From positions 1 through 64,000 of the forward strand of contig NZ_CAHS01000016.1 of assembly GCF_001050515.1 (NCBI RefSeq): a stretch of 64,000 nt of DNA. The letters are read 5' to 3'. Shown here one piece after another: positions 30,389 to 39,663 of the stretch (position 1 is its first letter; the number at the start of each line of letters is the position of its first letter). The position numbers and the translations under genes were made by a program. The DNA is from Erwinia piriflorinigrans CFBP 5888. Lineage in GTDB: Bacteria > Pseudomonadota > Gammaproteobacteria > Enterobacterales > Enterobacteriaceae. The notes beneath the pieces are model-generated. The model was not told where the DNA came from. It was given only the letters and a program-made list of their open reading frames with translations, and did no database searches.

Positions 30389-30994
30389 ATGACCGAACTC
30401 GCTGATGACCCCCTTTGCACAAAATATTCGCTTGGCGCACCGCACTCAGAATTGGCAGAAGCGCTGCCGCGTATTGAGGGAACCCGAGCACTCGACATTG
30501 GCTGCGGTAGCGGACGTCATGCACTCTGGCTGAACGGTAAAGGCTTTGACGTCACGGCCTGGGATAATAACCCGACCAACCTCGCCCTGCTCAATCACAT
30601 TGTGACTACCGAGAATTTGTCCGGCGTGCATACCGCGCGGCACGATCTCAACGCGCTGCGTTTTAACGGGGCTTATGACCTGGTACTGTCGACGGGAGTC
30701 ATGATGTGTCTACAGCCGGCAACCATTCCACAGCTGATTGCCGATATGCAGGCCAGCACGGTACGCGATGGCTATAACCTGATTGTGTCAGTCATGGACA
30801 GTCACGACTATCCTTGTCACGAGGGCTTTTCGTTTACTTTCCAGTCCGGCGAACTGAGTCACTACTATCGCAAATGGCATATTGTGAAATACAACGAGAA
30901 TGTCGGGCAGTGGCATCGCATCGATGAAAATGGTCAGTGCATCTCACTGCGTTATGCCACCCTACTGGCACAGAAAGCCAGCGTCAAAGCCTGA
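30389..30994 (+). CDS. tehB: TehB-like SAM-dependent methyltransferase
   Basis: A 201-residue class I methyltransferase. It has the SAM loop ALDIGCGSGRHALWL (about 34-48), an acidic residue in VTAWDNNP and the TehB-specific sequence YNLIVSVMDSHDYPC. It aligns along its full length with E. coli TehB, which methylates tellurite and gives resistance when overexpressed; the natural substrate is uncertain. The start ATG 30389 lacks a strong ribosome-binding site. No tehA is adjacent. Its last 11 bases overlap the convergent yfgF gene. Confidence 0.85.
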   Translation: MTELADDPLCTKYSLGAPHSELAEALPRIEGTRALDIGCGSGRHALWLNGKGFDVTAWDNNPTNLALLNHIVTTENLSGVHTARHDLNALRFNGAYDLVLSTGVMMCLQPATIPQLIADMQASTVRDGYNLIVSVMDSHDYPCHEGFSFTFQSGELSHYYRKWHIVKYNENVGQWHRIDENGQCISLRYATLLAQKASVKA

Positions 30995-33233
30995 TACCCC
31001 GATCGGCCTCTGTTTTATCAGAGGCCAGCTCCTGCAGCGGTATGGGCATACCGACTCTCTCTCCCTGCAGATAGTCGACACCCAGCTTGCGCAGCTCCTC
31101 GGCGACCTCTTCCGTTTCGACAAACTCAGCTACGATCTGCATCCGCTTCAGTCGTGCCACCGCGCAAATAGAGACAATTATTTGATAATCCAGACTGTTA
31201 TTCAGCATATTGCGCACAAAGCTACCATCAATTTTCAGCATGTCGACCTGCACCCGCTTCAGGCGTGAATAGCTGGCATAGCCTGTGCCAAAGTCGTCAA
31301 TCGCCACCCGACAACCCAGTGTACGTAACTGGGCCAATGAGCGGTTACCCCAGCTGTTGTCACTCAGCATCGGCGACTCTTTCACTTCAATGATCAGTTG
31401 CCAAGGCTCCACACCGTGGGCTTTAAGACAGGAGGTAATTTCCTCCGTCAGCTGCGGTCGGCACAGCGTGGCGGCAAATAAATTGACCGCAAAACGAATG
31501 CCCGGTAGCCGATCGCGATGACGACTGACAAATAGCAGCGCCTGCTCCAGTACCATGCGATCGACCTCCCAGGTCAATCCAAACTCCTGCACGACCGGCA
31601 TGAAGCTGGCGGGTTTGATATATTCACCCTGCGCATTCACCATACGCAGCAAAATTTCATAGTAATCATCGCCACGGACGCCGCAGATTTTTTGCGACAT
31701 CAGTTGAAAACTTCCGTTCTGCAAGGCGGACTGAATATCATGCAACATCGCCAGTTTTTCCGTGATATGGCGCTGCACCGTGACATTCGTCGTCTGTTGT
31801 AGATTGACCGCGTGGCCACTGCGCAGTGAGGTTTCGGCTAACGCGCTCATCTCCCCCAATAACTCATACAGGTGTAGCACCGGCGTATTGACCGTACAGT
31901 AACTAAGGCCAATGTCGGGATGGATCGGCAGGCCATCCCAGCTCAGGTGATAACTCTTTATGCGCGCCTCCAGCTCTTCAATACGTGACGGAAGAACGGC
32001 ATTATTCAGGCGTATGACCAAGTCAAAGCCAGGCAGCTGATAAATCGTCTCACCGGTAAACAGGTTAGGCCGCAGATAAATAGCCAGACTGCGTTTGTAC
32101 TGAATACGCAGCCGCAGCCCGTAAGTGCGGCTTAAACGATCGAGATCGGGAATGCGTAGAAAGCAGAGTGAAGAGCATGAGACAACCGTCAGATCCTGGT
32201 TCAGGGCGCGCAAATTGGGTAGCCCGATAATCGGGTCGGTCAGCGCTAATTCTCTGGCGCGCGCCAGCAATTTACGCTGACGCGTGCTGATAGCCGACAT
32301 CAGCAAAACCACCAGCGTAAAAGCCAACAGATAGGCTGAAATAACCAGCAAATTGTAGGGTTTCATCGCCGTCAGATCCATAAAACGGTCACGCAGCTGA
32401 TAAAGCACAACCAGCAGTATGCCCCAACTTAGCGAGGTAAAAAGATAGCCAAAACGCAGAGCAGACCATAGCATCAGCGGTAGCAAAAGTGGCAGACCGT
32501 ATTCGGTTGTCAGAAGATTATCCTGATTGGCTCTAAATAACGTCAGCATGATCAGTAATGACACCAGTAAGACCAGCCACAGCAGGCATTCTCGCCGCGT
32601 CACCCCTGCGGAAATCTGGCGTTGGCAGCGCATTTTTAAAATGAAGATAAATCGCGGTTTACGCAGCAGACGTATAGAAAAATAGAACAGAGGTACGGTA
32701 CCCAGCGATGCCAGTAGTAACGACTGATAGTTGAGTAGCGTACGCAGAGAAAATGAATCGTCAACGAAGACCGATCCATGAAGCGGGAGAATTCCGGTCG
32801 GGAGCACCAGCTGGGTAAAAATCATATACAGGGTAGATATCACCAATACCAGCCAGATTAAACGAATGCTTACCTGACTCAGCTCACCGGGAGTGACGCT
32901 CCAGCGAGTTTTGATTTGCGCTCGATAACCCCACCAGCCCACCGCCAACGAAGTCAGTAACATCCCAACAAGCACTATCGTCTGCGGCACGGTGTAGCGC
33001 CCCAAATAGTGGAAGCATAAAGCTACAGCGATACCGGGAAAAGAACGCCAGTCAAACACCATCAGCATGGCGATCATCATTGCTACGGGCAGATAGATAA
33101 GGTAGACATAACCATCTGAAATCCAAAGGCGCACCGACAATGCAGAAGCTAATGGTAGCATCACCAGCGCAAGCAGCAGCGGTAACCCCCACCAGCGAGT
33201 GGTAAATTTTTCCAGCATTCTCGTTTTTTTCAT
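30984..33233 (-). CDS. pdeF: Cyclic di-GMP phosphodiesterase PdeF (YfgF)
   Basis: A 749-residue membrane enzyme (E. coli YfgF 747). An N-terminal integral membrane MASE1-type sensor (about 15-320, about eight segments) is followed by a GGDEF domain whose active site has decayed (LPGFD at the signature position) and a C-terminal EAL domain. The EAL domain keeps catalytic features: YEILLRM with the first glutamate, VNLFAATL with asparagine, EVKES and AIDDFGTGYASYSRLK. It should therefore hydrolyse c-di-GMP, with a non-catalytic GGDEF domain. It may balance the cyclase at 13.3-14.8 kb, although they are not linked. Its end overlaps tehB. Confidence 0.93.
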   Translation of the reverse strand: MKKTRMLEKFTTRWWGLPLLLALVMLPLASALSVRLWISDGYVYLIYLPVAMMIAMLMVFDWRSFPGIAVALCFHYLGRYTVPQTIVLVGMLLTSLAVGWWGYRAQIKTRWSVTPGELSQVSIRLIWLVLVISTLYMIFTQLVLPTGILPLHGSVFVDDSFSLRTLLNYQSLLLASLGTVPLFYFSIRLLRKPRFIFILKMRCQRQISAGVTRRECLLWLVLLVSLLIMLTLFRANQDNLLTTEYGLPLLLPLMLWSALRFGYLFTSLSWGILLVVLYQLRDRFMDLTAMKPYNLLVISAYLLAFTLVVLLMSAISTRQRKLLARARELALTDPIIGLPNLRALNQDLTVVSCSSLCFLRIPDLDRLSRTYGLRLRIQYKRSLAIYLRPNLFTGETIYQLPGFDLVIRLNNAVLPSRIEELEARIKSYHLSWDGLPIHPDIGLSYCTVNTPVLHLYELLGEMSALAETSLRSGHAVNLQQTTNVTVQRHITEKLAMLHDIQSALQNGSFQLMSQKICGVRGDDYYEILLRMVNAQGEYIKPASFMPVVQEFGLTWEVDRMVLEQALLFVSRHRDRLPGIRFAVNLFAATLCRPQLTEEITSCLKAHGVEPWQLIIEVKESPMLSDNSWGNRSLAQLRTLGCRVAIDDFGTGYASYSRLKRVQVDMLKIDGSFVRNMLNNSLDYQIIVSICAVARLKRMQIVAEFVETEEVAEELRKLGVDYLQGERVGMPIPLQELASDKTEADRGIRL

Positions 33234-33548
33234 CGTTTTATCTTTATTTACTGTTTTTATTCGTAGAGTTTCAACATCATAGCCGACAATTGTATGGCAT
33301 ATTTATGAAAAGCGTTTATGGCATCCTGAACGGATGAAGATGATATGAGTCACTTTAATCCGTTCAGGGCTATGATTCAGTGAATAATACTTAAAAATTT
33401 TTCATCAATAAACATCAACGGCAAGACTTAAAAAATAGCCAGATCCATCAATAATTAGCCCAAAAGCGTGCTCTTTGCCATTGACCTTTGTTATCAACTG
33501 TGACTCAATATTCCATCGCCCTGACGGGTATACTACAGGATTCACTGC
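33234..33548. other. 315-base divergent intergenic region, yfgF and yfgG
   Basis: AT-rich control region. The only structure seen is an 11-bp inverted repeat at 33325-33368. No gene is visible. Confidence 0.6.
33325..33368. repeat. 11-bp inverted repeat with a 22-base spacer
   Basis: CCTGAACGGAT at 33325-33335 is perfectly complementary to ATCCGTTCAGG at 33358-33368. There is no T-run after it, so an operator or a transcript structure is likelier than a terminator. Confidence 0.5.
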
Positions 33549-33731
33549 GTGAATAACGCTATGCTATTAAAAAAACGTAAGAAGACCAGCCATTTCACCC
33601 GCGTTATTTTACTGGTCAGTTTTATTATTTTGCTGGGAAGGCTGATCTATGTTGTTCCGGGTGCGATTCAGCATTACCAACAGAAAAAACTCTCACCAGC
33701 AACATCCACCAGCGCTGTTAACGAAAAGTAA
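33549..33731 (+). CDS. yfgG: Small single-pass membrane protein YfgG (DUF2633)
   Basis: 60 residues: a basic N-terminus (LKKRKKTSHFTR), one membrane segment (about 18-38, VILLVSFIILLGRLIYV) and a polar tail. It matches E. coli YfgG in length, layout and in the F/LGRLIY core, and keeps its position next to yfgF. The start is GTG 33549 with AGGA upstream; an ATG four codons later is possible. Function is unproven, though the E. coli protein has been linked to metal tolerance. Confidence 0.8.
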   Translation: MNNAMLLKKRKKTSHFTRVILLVSFIILLGRLIYVVPGAIQHYQQKKLSPATSTSAVNEK

Positions 33732-33843
33732 TCATTGATGCATGGCTCGCGAAGCAGATGTTTTTCCTGACATTTGCCCACACGCTGCTGCCTGAAATCA
33801 GCTAAGCTATAACCCTTGTTTCCGTCAGACAAAAGGATATTGC

Positions 33844-35286
33844 ATGCCTTTAGCCCCTTCTCATGTCCAGCAACTGGCTGAAGTCCGTAGCCGCATTCTC
33901 AATCTGCTGCTATCTGATAAAGATCTTGTCGATACCCTTCTTGAACGCCCACGGCGTGAAACGCCTGCGGAAGCGGACATTCATCGTCAGCAGGTTGAGG
34001 AGATTAAGCAAACATTACCTCTGCTCCACGCCGCCGATATTGCCGACCTGCTGGAAGCGCTGCCCGAAGACGAACGCCAGGCGCTCTGGCGGCTGATAGG
34101 AAACGACCGCCGAGGTCATGTCCTGCTCGAAGCGTCAGAAAACGTTTGGGAAAGTCTGATAGAGGAGATGAGCGACCGCGATCTGTTACGTGCTATCAAG
34201 CCCCTTGATATCGACGAACAGGCCTGGCTGGCCAAATATCTGTCGCGCGATTTAACGGGCCGGTTACTGACATCACTTGACCCAGCGCTACGTTCACACG
34301 TGCTGGAGGTCATGGACTTCGATCGCGATCGCGTCGGCCGCATAATGGATTTCAAACTGGTGACAGTGCGTGCCGATGTGACGTTGGAGACCGTACAACG
34401 TTTCCTGCGCCGAAAAAAAACCATTCCTGACGGCACCGATAAACTGTTTATCACCGATAAGAACAATATGCTGCTGGGCGAGCTGCCGCTGACTGATATT
34501 TTGCTGAACACACCGGATAAACAGGTGTTCGAAGTGATGAACAACAGGCCAACCAGCTTTCTTATCGATGATAAGGCTGAAGATGCTGCCGGTGCATTTG
34601 AGCGTTATAACCTGATTTCTGCTGCCGTCATCGATGCCAAAGGCAAACTGATGGGGCGTGTCACCATTGATGATGTGGTCGATCTGGTGCGCGAAGAGAA
34701 CGACAGCAATATTCGAAAAATGGGCGGGGTGAACCCCGAAGAGGATGTTTTTGCGCCAATCAGAAAGTCGGTGCGTAACCGCTGGGCCTGGCTGGCAATT
34801 AATCTCTGTACCGCCTTCATCGCTTCGCGAGTGATTGGCCTGTTTGAAAATACCATTTCGCAGCTGGTTGCGCTGGCCACGCTAATGCCGATTGTCGCCG
34901 GAATTGGTGGTAATACCGGCAACCAGACGATCACGATGATCGTGCGGGCAATGGCACTTCATCAGGTAGAACCGGCTAACTTCTCCTTTTTAATCAGGCG
35001 CGAGCTGGGCGTCGCCCTGATCAACGGTCTGTTCTGGGGAGGTGTAATGGGGGGCATTACCTGGGCGATGTATGGTAACCCGGCACTGGGCGGCGTCATG
35101 ATGCTGGCGATGCTGCTTAATCTGCTGCTGGCGGCCCTGATGGGCGTATTGATCCCGCTACTGATGATAAAAATGAAACGCGACCCGGCAGTAGGCTCTA
35201 GCGTGCTGATTACCGCTCTGACCGATACCGGCGGCTTCTTTATCTTCCTCGGACTGGCGACAATTTTCCTGCTTCACCAGGCGTAA
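33844..35286 (+). CDS. mgtE: Magnesium transporter MgtE
   Basis: Magnesium channel gated by cytoplasmic Mg2+. It is 480 residues with an N-terminal helical superfamily domain (about 20-150), a tandem CBS pair (about 155-280, e.g. KKTIPDGTDKLFITDKNNML), a connecting helix and five C-terminal membrane segments with the pore motif PIVAGIGGNTGNQT. AAGGATATTGC precedes ATG 33844. It is monocistronic between yfgG and the MFS gene. No riboswitch-like leader was recognised in the 112 bases upstream. Confidence 0.94.
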   Translation: MPLAPSHVQQLAEVRSRILNLLLSDKDLVDTLLERPRRETPAEADIHRQQVEEIKQTLPLLHAADIADLLEALPEDERQALWRLIGNDRRGHVLLEASENVWESLIEEMSDRDLLRAIKPLDIDEQAWLAKYLSRDLTGRLLTSLDPALRSHVLEVMDFDRDRVGRIMDFKLVTVRADVTLETVQRFLRRKKTIPDGTDKLFITDKNNMLLGELPLTDILLNTPDKQVFEVMNNRPTSFLIDDKAEDAAGAFERYNLISAAVIDAKGKLMGRVTIDDVVDLVREENDSNIRKMGGVNPEEDVFAPIRKSVRNRWAWLAINLCTAFIASRVIGLFENTISQLVALATLMPIVAGIGGNTGNQTITMIVRAMALHQVEPANFSFLIRRELGVALINGLFWGGVMGGITWAMYGNPALGGVMMLAMLLNLLLAALMGVLIPLLMIKMKRDPAVGSSVLITALTDTGGFFIFLGLATIFLLHQA

Positions 35287-35499
35287 AGGTCACTTTTTCG
35301 CCTATAAATTAATCACCGATGGTGATTATTGTGATAGCGGACTCAGATCATTTGCCCCCTACTCCTCTAGACTGCCCCCCGATCGCCAAGATCGCTGTTG
35401 CCCCCACTTTTCTGTTGCCGGATTGACTCCCGGCGGCAGAAGAGTCGGGTTGGCTATTATTGAAGAAAGGATATCTCCCTCACCCGCAAAGGATGCTAT

Positions 35500-36807
35500 A
35501 TGTGTTCACCCAATGCAGTTCACTCTACGAGTGAGCTGGAAGAAAAGGTTTGGAAGCGCACCATATGGCGCATCTTACCGATTTTGACCATCAGCTATAT
35601 TTTCGCCTATCTCGACCGCATCAACGTCAGCATTGCCAAACTGCAAATGTCCGGCGACCTCGCCTTTTCAGAAACCGTATACGGGCTTGGCGCCGGTATC
35701 TTTTTTATCGGTTTTTTCTTTTTCCAGATCCCAGGCAATGTGCTGTTGCAACGTATTGGTGCACGTCGCATGCTGACCGCGCTGTTGATCTCCTGGGCTG
35801 CAATTGCCCCGCTTACCGCCATCGTTACCACGCCCGGAGAGTTTTATGCGGTACGCTTTCTACTTGGTCTGACCGAATCCGCTTTCTATCCTGGGGTGAT
35901 CCTCTATCTTTCGAGGTGGTTCCCTTCATATCGTCGCGGCAAAATATTTGCTCTGTTTGCCGCCGCCGTACCGCTATCCGGGTTGCTCGGCGGCCCGATT
36001 TCAGGCTGGATTATGACCAACTTCCATCACAGTTTAGGCATGGCTGGCTGGCAGTGGCTGTTTATCATTCAGGGTACACCTTCATTGCTGATTGGCGTGC
36101 TGGTCTTCTGGCTACTGCCGGAGCGCATTGAGCACGCTCGCTGGCTTGCCCCTGAAGAAAAGTCATTGCTGAATGCCCGCCTACAGGATGATGCCGTGCA
36201 GGATCTCGCCGCCACACGGGCAACATTGAACAGCGTACTGCGTAACGGCAGGTTATGGCTGCTCACCTTTATCTACTTTTGCCTGATTGCCGGTTTCTAC
36301 ACTGTTAGCTTCTGGCTCCCCACTCTGGTACAGAACGCCGGGACGCAGGATGTGTTGACCGTCGGATTGTTGACCGCTATCCCCTACACGGCGGCCATTG
36401 TCACGATGACCGTGGCAGCCAGAAGTGCAGACAAACATCGTGAGCGCCGCTGGCATCTGGCGATTATCGCCACGGTCGGGGCCGTGGGTATGGTGATTTC
36501 TGCCCTGTATAGCGACAACCTGTGGGTTGCGATGTTTGGTCTGACTCTCGGGGCGGCTGGTAGCCTGAGCACTCTGCCGCTGTTTTGGAGCCTGCCCACG
36601 GCTTTCCTCGGAGGCACTATGGCGGCAGTCGGCATCGCGCTGATTAATTCTTTCGGCAACCTTGCCGGGTTTGTCGCCCCTTACCTGATGGGAATACTTA
36701 CCGATCTGACCCACTCGACGCTGAGCGGCATGTTGATTATTTCCTGCGCGCTGTTGGTCGGCGCAGGGGCGATTTTTTTTATCCCCGGCCGTATCGTCAA
36801 TCGCTAA
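35500..36807 (+). CDS. MFS transporter, anion:cation symporter family
   Basis: 435 residues with 12 predicted membrane segments. The ACS-family N-terminal pattern (RILPILTISYIFAYLDRINV), the G-x-x-x-D/R loop and LGLTESAFYPGVILYLSRWF are typical of carriers for organic anions such as hexuronates, tartrate or phthalate. The substrate cannot be read from sequence. The next gene (14 bases on) is a D-erythronate-dehydrogenase-like enzyme, so a sugar acid is a reasonable guess. AAGGATG precedes ATG 35500. Confidence 0.85.
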   Translation: MCSPNAVHSTSELEEKVWKRTIWRILPILTISYIFAYLDRINVSIAKLQMSGDLAFSETVYGLGAGIFFIGFFFFQIPGNVLLQRIGARRMLTALLISWAAIAPLTAIVTTPGEFYAVRFLLGLTESAFYPGVILYLSRWFPSYRRGKIFALFAAAVPLSGLLGGPISGWIMTNFHHSLGMAGWQWLFIIQGTPSLLIGVLVFWLLPERIEHARWLAPEEKSLLNARLQDDAVQDLAATRATLNSVLRNGRLWLLTFIYFCLIAGFYTVSFWLPTLVQNAGTQDVLTVGLLTAIPYTAAIVTMTVAARSADKHRERRWHLAIIATVGAVGMVISALYSDNLWVAMFGLTLGAAGSLSTLPLFWSLPTAFLGGTMAAVGIALINSFGNLAGFVAPYLMGILTDLTHSTLSGMLIISCALLVGAGAIFFIPGRIVNR

Positions 36808-36821
36808 CTGCACAGAGGCAC

Positions 36822-37793
36822 ATGATGCATATCGTTATCACCGGCGCAGCCGGATTGCTGGGTAAAAAGCTGGTACAGGCTCTGTTGGCTAAAGGCTCCC
36901 TGACGGATCGGCAGGGACAATTACGGGCGATAGAACGTATTACCGCCATTGATATCGTCGCGCTCAAGGGGATCAGCGATCCACGATTAAGGGCAGTGAG
37001 TGCGGATATCAGCCAAACTTCTGAACTGGAATCGCTGATTGACGCTCGTACAGACAGCGTGTTTCACCTGGCGGCGATCGTGTCCGGTCAGGCGGAGCAG
37101 GACTTTGAACTGGGCATGAAGATCAATATTGATGCAGTACGCCAAATTATCGATCGCCTGCGCCATCTGCCACAGCGCGTCAGGCTGGTGACCACCAGTT
37201 CAGTTGCGGTGTTTGGTGGCAGACTGCCGCTCAAGGTTGAGGACAGCTGGGTGTGGATGCCGCAAAGTTCCTACGGCACGCAGAAAGCAATAAGTGACCT
37301 GCTGCTGGCAGATTACAGCCGCAGGGGCTTTATCGACGGACGCAGTCTGCGGATGCCGACGATTGTGGTACGTCCGGGCAAACCCAATGCCGCCGCATCC
37401 AGTTTCGCCAGCGGTATTATCCGCGAACCGCTTAATGGTGCAGCGGTCAACTGCCCGGTAAGCCCTCAGACGCGATTGTGGCTGATGTCCCCGGCCAGGG
37501 CCGTACAGGCACTGATCCACGGCCATGAGTTGGATGTCAAACGGCTCGACCAGGGGCGAGTGATTAACCTGTGCGGTCTATCAGTGACGGTAGCAGAGAT
37601 GTTGGCATCGCTTCAGCGCCTGTGCGGCGATGAAACCGCATCGCGCGTCAGCTTCCAGCAGGATCGCGCCATTGTGGACATTGTGAATTCGTGGCCAGGT
37701 GATTTTCATGCTGATTATGCGCACAGGCTGGGTTTTCAGGCCAATGCCTCATTTGATGAAATGATAAACGAATATCTGGTGGAACCTGCCTGA
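36822..37793 (+). CDS. NAD-dependent epimerase/dehydratase, D-erythronate dehydrogenase-like
   Basis: 323-residue extended short-chain dehydrogenase. The Rossmann loop is VITGAAGLLGKKL (residues about 5-17), the catalytic triad region is TTSSVAVFGG with YGTQK (Tyr-x-x-x-Lys), and the C-terminal half shows the DenD-type pattern FASGIIREPLNG. DenD oxidises D-erythronate at C4 in the erythronate/threonate pathway. The other pathway genes (kinase, decarboxylase, isomerase) are not nearby. It is 14 bases after the MFS gene and very probably cotranscribed. Two ATGs in tandem (36822 and 36825) share one AGAGG site. The exact substrate is uncertain. Confidence 0.8.
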   Translation: MMHIVITGAAGLLGKKLVQALLAKGSLTDRQGQLRAIERITAIDIVALKGISDPRLRAVSADISQTSELESLIDARTDSVFHLAAIVSGQAEQDFELGMKINIDAVRQIIDRLRHLPQRVRLVTTSSVAVFGGRLPLKVEDSWVWMPQSSYGTQKAISDLLLADYSRRGFIDGRSLRMPTIVVRPGKPNAAASSFASGIIREPLNGAAVNCPVSPQTRLWLMSPARAVQALIHGHELDVKRLDQGRVINLCGLSVTVAEMLASLQRLCGDETASRVSFQQDRAIVDIVNSWPGDFHADYAHRLGFQANASFDEMINEYLVEPA

Positions 37794-38100
37794 GCGGAGG
37801 GATGGCACACTATCTTATTGGTATCGTTTTTTCCATGCAGTCGATTCTTATCGTGGGTGACAGCTGGTTGCAATGCCCTACTTTCTGGCCTGCGCTTCTG
37901 ATGGGTGTCATCAGCGTGATGTCCCCTTTCTGCTTATGCAACCCTGCCTGGGTAATGGTATCGCTGCCGCGAAAACCCCGGCCCCGTGGCTGGGGCGCAG
38001 GCGCAATCTGGTCGCACATGTCTCCTTTGGCCTTGGCCGGTGGTTAAGCGCATGGCTGCTGGCCTTCCCCTTATCTAAATATTTTCGATATCAAACCTGA
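37793..38100 (+). pseudogene. Remnant of a DUF2938-family membrane protein gene
   Basis: From 37802 one frame encodes MAHYLIGIVFSMQS...WPALLMGVISVMSPF. From about 37931 the neighbouring frame continues as LLMQPCLGNGIAAAKTP and FGLGRWLSAWLL. Together these match the C-terminal half of DUF2938 membrane proteins (typically AHYxIG, MQPxxGxGIAAxxTP, FGLGLY). One missing base near 37930 (TTCTG where TTCCTG would keep the frame) explains the frameshift. The N-terminal half is absent, since the preceding dehydrogenase gene ends right before. Non-functional. Confidence 0.72.
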
Positions 38101-38137
38101 CAGCTGGCCGTTCTGCCGCTTGAGAACGGTTGTCAGG
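38096..38137. repeat. Interrupted inverted repeat after the DUF2938 remnant
   Basis: Two paired blocks, CCTGACA/TGTCAGG and CCGTTCT/AGAACGG, form a hairpin with an asymmetric bulge. It lies between convergent genes and lacks a T-run. It could be a weak bidirectional terminator. Confidence 0.35.
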
Positions 38138-38195
38138 TCTGAGTCAATACACATGACGGGCGCAGAACTTCAGCGCTGGGCCCGTCCAACCTGTT

Positions 38196-38678
38196 TCAAA
38201 CCTTAAGCATTTTCACCGTGGCATCTACGTCTATTTCATCTTCAGAGAAGATTAACGTCGTTCCCTGAAAGGTGGTGATCGCCAGTTTTTTCAGCGAGCG
38301 TGTGTCGCCGGGTTCAACGGCTGTTTTTGGTCGAATACTACTCATCAGTGCACCGACCGACAGCACCGTATTCTCTTTATCAATTCGGGTCTCGGCAGGC
38401 ACTTCTTCGCTGTAAACCAGGTAAGATCTGATCGAGGTCAGCTTGAGGCGCTCGCCCGCGATATAGATGTACTGGCTTTCCGGTGCGACTTTCACAGCAT
38501 AAGCTGATAAACCTTTGTTATTCGTAGTGGGTTCGAAGGTCACCGCCGCATCTTTCTTAATCAGCTCGGGATTGGCGACTTTAATCACGTGAAAATAACG
38601 GTTTTCACCGTTTTCATCTTTGATAAATCCAAAACCCTTATCTTTAAACCAGGTTGTGATCGTTCCGTTCATCGCCAT
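38196..38678 (-). CDS. Cold-shock-domain protein with an unrelated C-terminal half
   Basis: 160 residues. Residues 1-65 form a cold-shock-like OB fold: GTITTWFKDKGFGFIKDENG carries the RNP1-type KGFGFI motif, followed by RYFHVIKV. The C-terminal 90 residues (about 70-160) are not cold-shock-like and I do not recognise them. Nucleic-acid binding is inferred from the first half only. AGGTAG lies six bases before the first ATG (38676-38678); a second ATG two codons on is possible. It is divergent from the pseudouridine synthase gene. Confidence 0.75.
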   Translation of the reverse strand: MAMNGTITTWFKDKGFGFIKDENGENRYFHVIKVANPELIKKDAAVTFEPTTNNKGLSAYAVKVAPESQYIYIAGERLKLTSIRSYLVYSEEVPAETRIDKENTVLSVGALMSSIRPKTAVEPGDTRSLKKLAITTFQGTTLIFSEDEIDVDATVKMLKV

Positions 38679-38854
38679 TACCGTCTACCTAATCGTTTAT
38701 CTACTCAATTTTTGCAGCGCGCAGTGTAAAACACAATGCCTGCGCAGACTACGTCTTTGGTTTAAGTGTGGACGATAATTTTCCGCACAGCCAGATTCGC
38801 CAGTCGGCTGGAAATTCGCTATCATCCGCTCCCACTTTCCATCCGGGCAGCCTG

Positions 38855-39553
38855 ATGTCTACGATCGCCGATACTTTTATTGCCCCACCCTGTTATGACC
38901 AGATAGAGATCCTCTATCAGGACGAACACCTGATGTTGATTAATAAACCCGCCGGGCTGCTCAGCCTTTCGGGGAAAAATCCACAAAATATCGACTCGGT
39001 ACATCATCGGCTGGTAAAGATATTTCCCGGCTGCACCCTGGTCCACCGCCTTGATTTTGGTACTTCCGGACTGATGTTGATTGCCCGCAATAAGGCTATT
39101 AATGCCGCCCTCTGCCAGCAGTTTAGTCAGCGCAAGGTAGCTAAAGTGTACAGCGCACTGCTCTACGGACACCTGAACGATAACGAAGGGATGATAGATG
39201 CGGCGATTGCCAAAGATCCGGCGCTGTTCCCGCTGATGTCGATTTGCTCAATCCACGGCAAGCCCGCACGCTCACGCTATCAGGTCTTGGCGCGCTTTTA
39301 TCACCCGTCGCAAAACGGTACGCAACTACCGTTGACGCGGGTACAGCTAACCCCAGAGACTGGCCGCACACATCAACTCCGCATTCACTGCCAGCAGCTA
39401 GGCCACCCCATTTTGGGGTGCGACCTGTATGGCGGCCGCCTGGCGCCGGGCACTGAACGGACGCCACGGCTGATGCTGCACGCCAGTGAATTGCACTTTG
39501 TGCATCCCATCAGCGGGGAATGGATCAACGCACATCACGCCAGCCCGTTCTGA
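38855..39553 (+). CDS. RluA-like pseudouridine synthase
   Basis: 232 residues of the RluA/C/D superfamily. The catalytic motif VHRLDFGTSGLML has the active-site aspartate. Other family blocks are LYQDEHLMLINKPAGLLS near the N-terminus and ETGRTHQLRIHCQQLGHPILG. The N-terminal S4 domain is absent, so it resembles the RluA type rather than RluC/D, but it differs from E. coli RluA enough to be a separate subfamily. The RNA target is unknown. The start is ATG 38855; an upstream GTG at 38768 would add 29 unconserved residues. Confidence 0.85.
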   Translation: MSTIADTFIAPPCYDQIEILYQDEHLMLINKPAGLLSLSGKNPQNIDSVHHRLVKIFPGCTLVHRLDFGTSGLMLIARNKAINAALCQQFSQRKVAKVYSALLYGHLNDNEGMIDAAIAKDPALFPLMSICSIHGKPARSRYQVLARFYHPSQNGTQLPLTRVQLTPETGRTHQLRIHCQQLGHPILGCDLYGGRLAPGTERTPRLMLHASELHFVHPISGEWINAHHASPF

Positions 39554-39663
39554 AAGCGCAAGCCTCTATCACCCTGCCGCAGCGAAGCCTCGCGGCATCA
39601 TGCAAAGCGCATAACAATGTCGTTAATCATCTGATTTTAAATAGTAAAATTTCGAAATTGTCT

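Noticed and set aside
35311..35335. AATCACC-GGTGATT hairpin after mgtE as a terminator
   Set aside because: The stem is short and there is no T-run on either strand.
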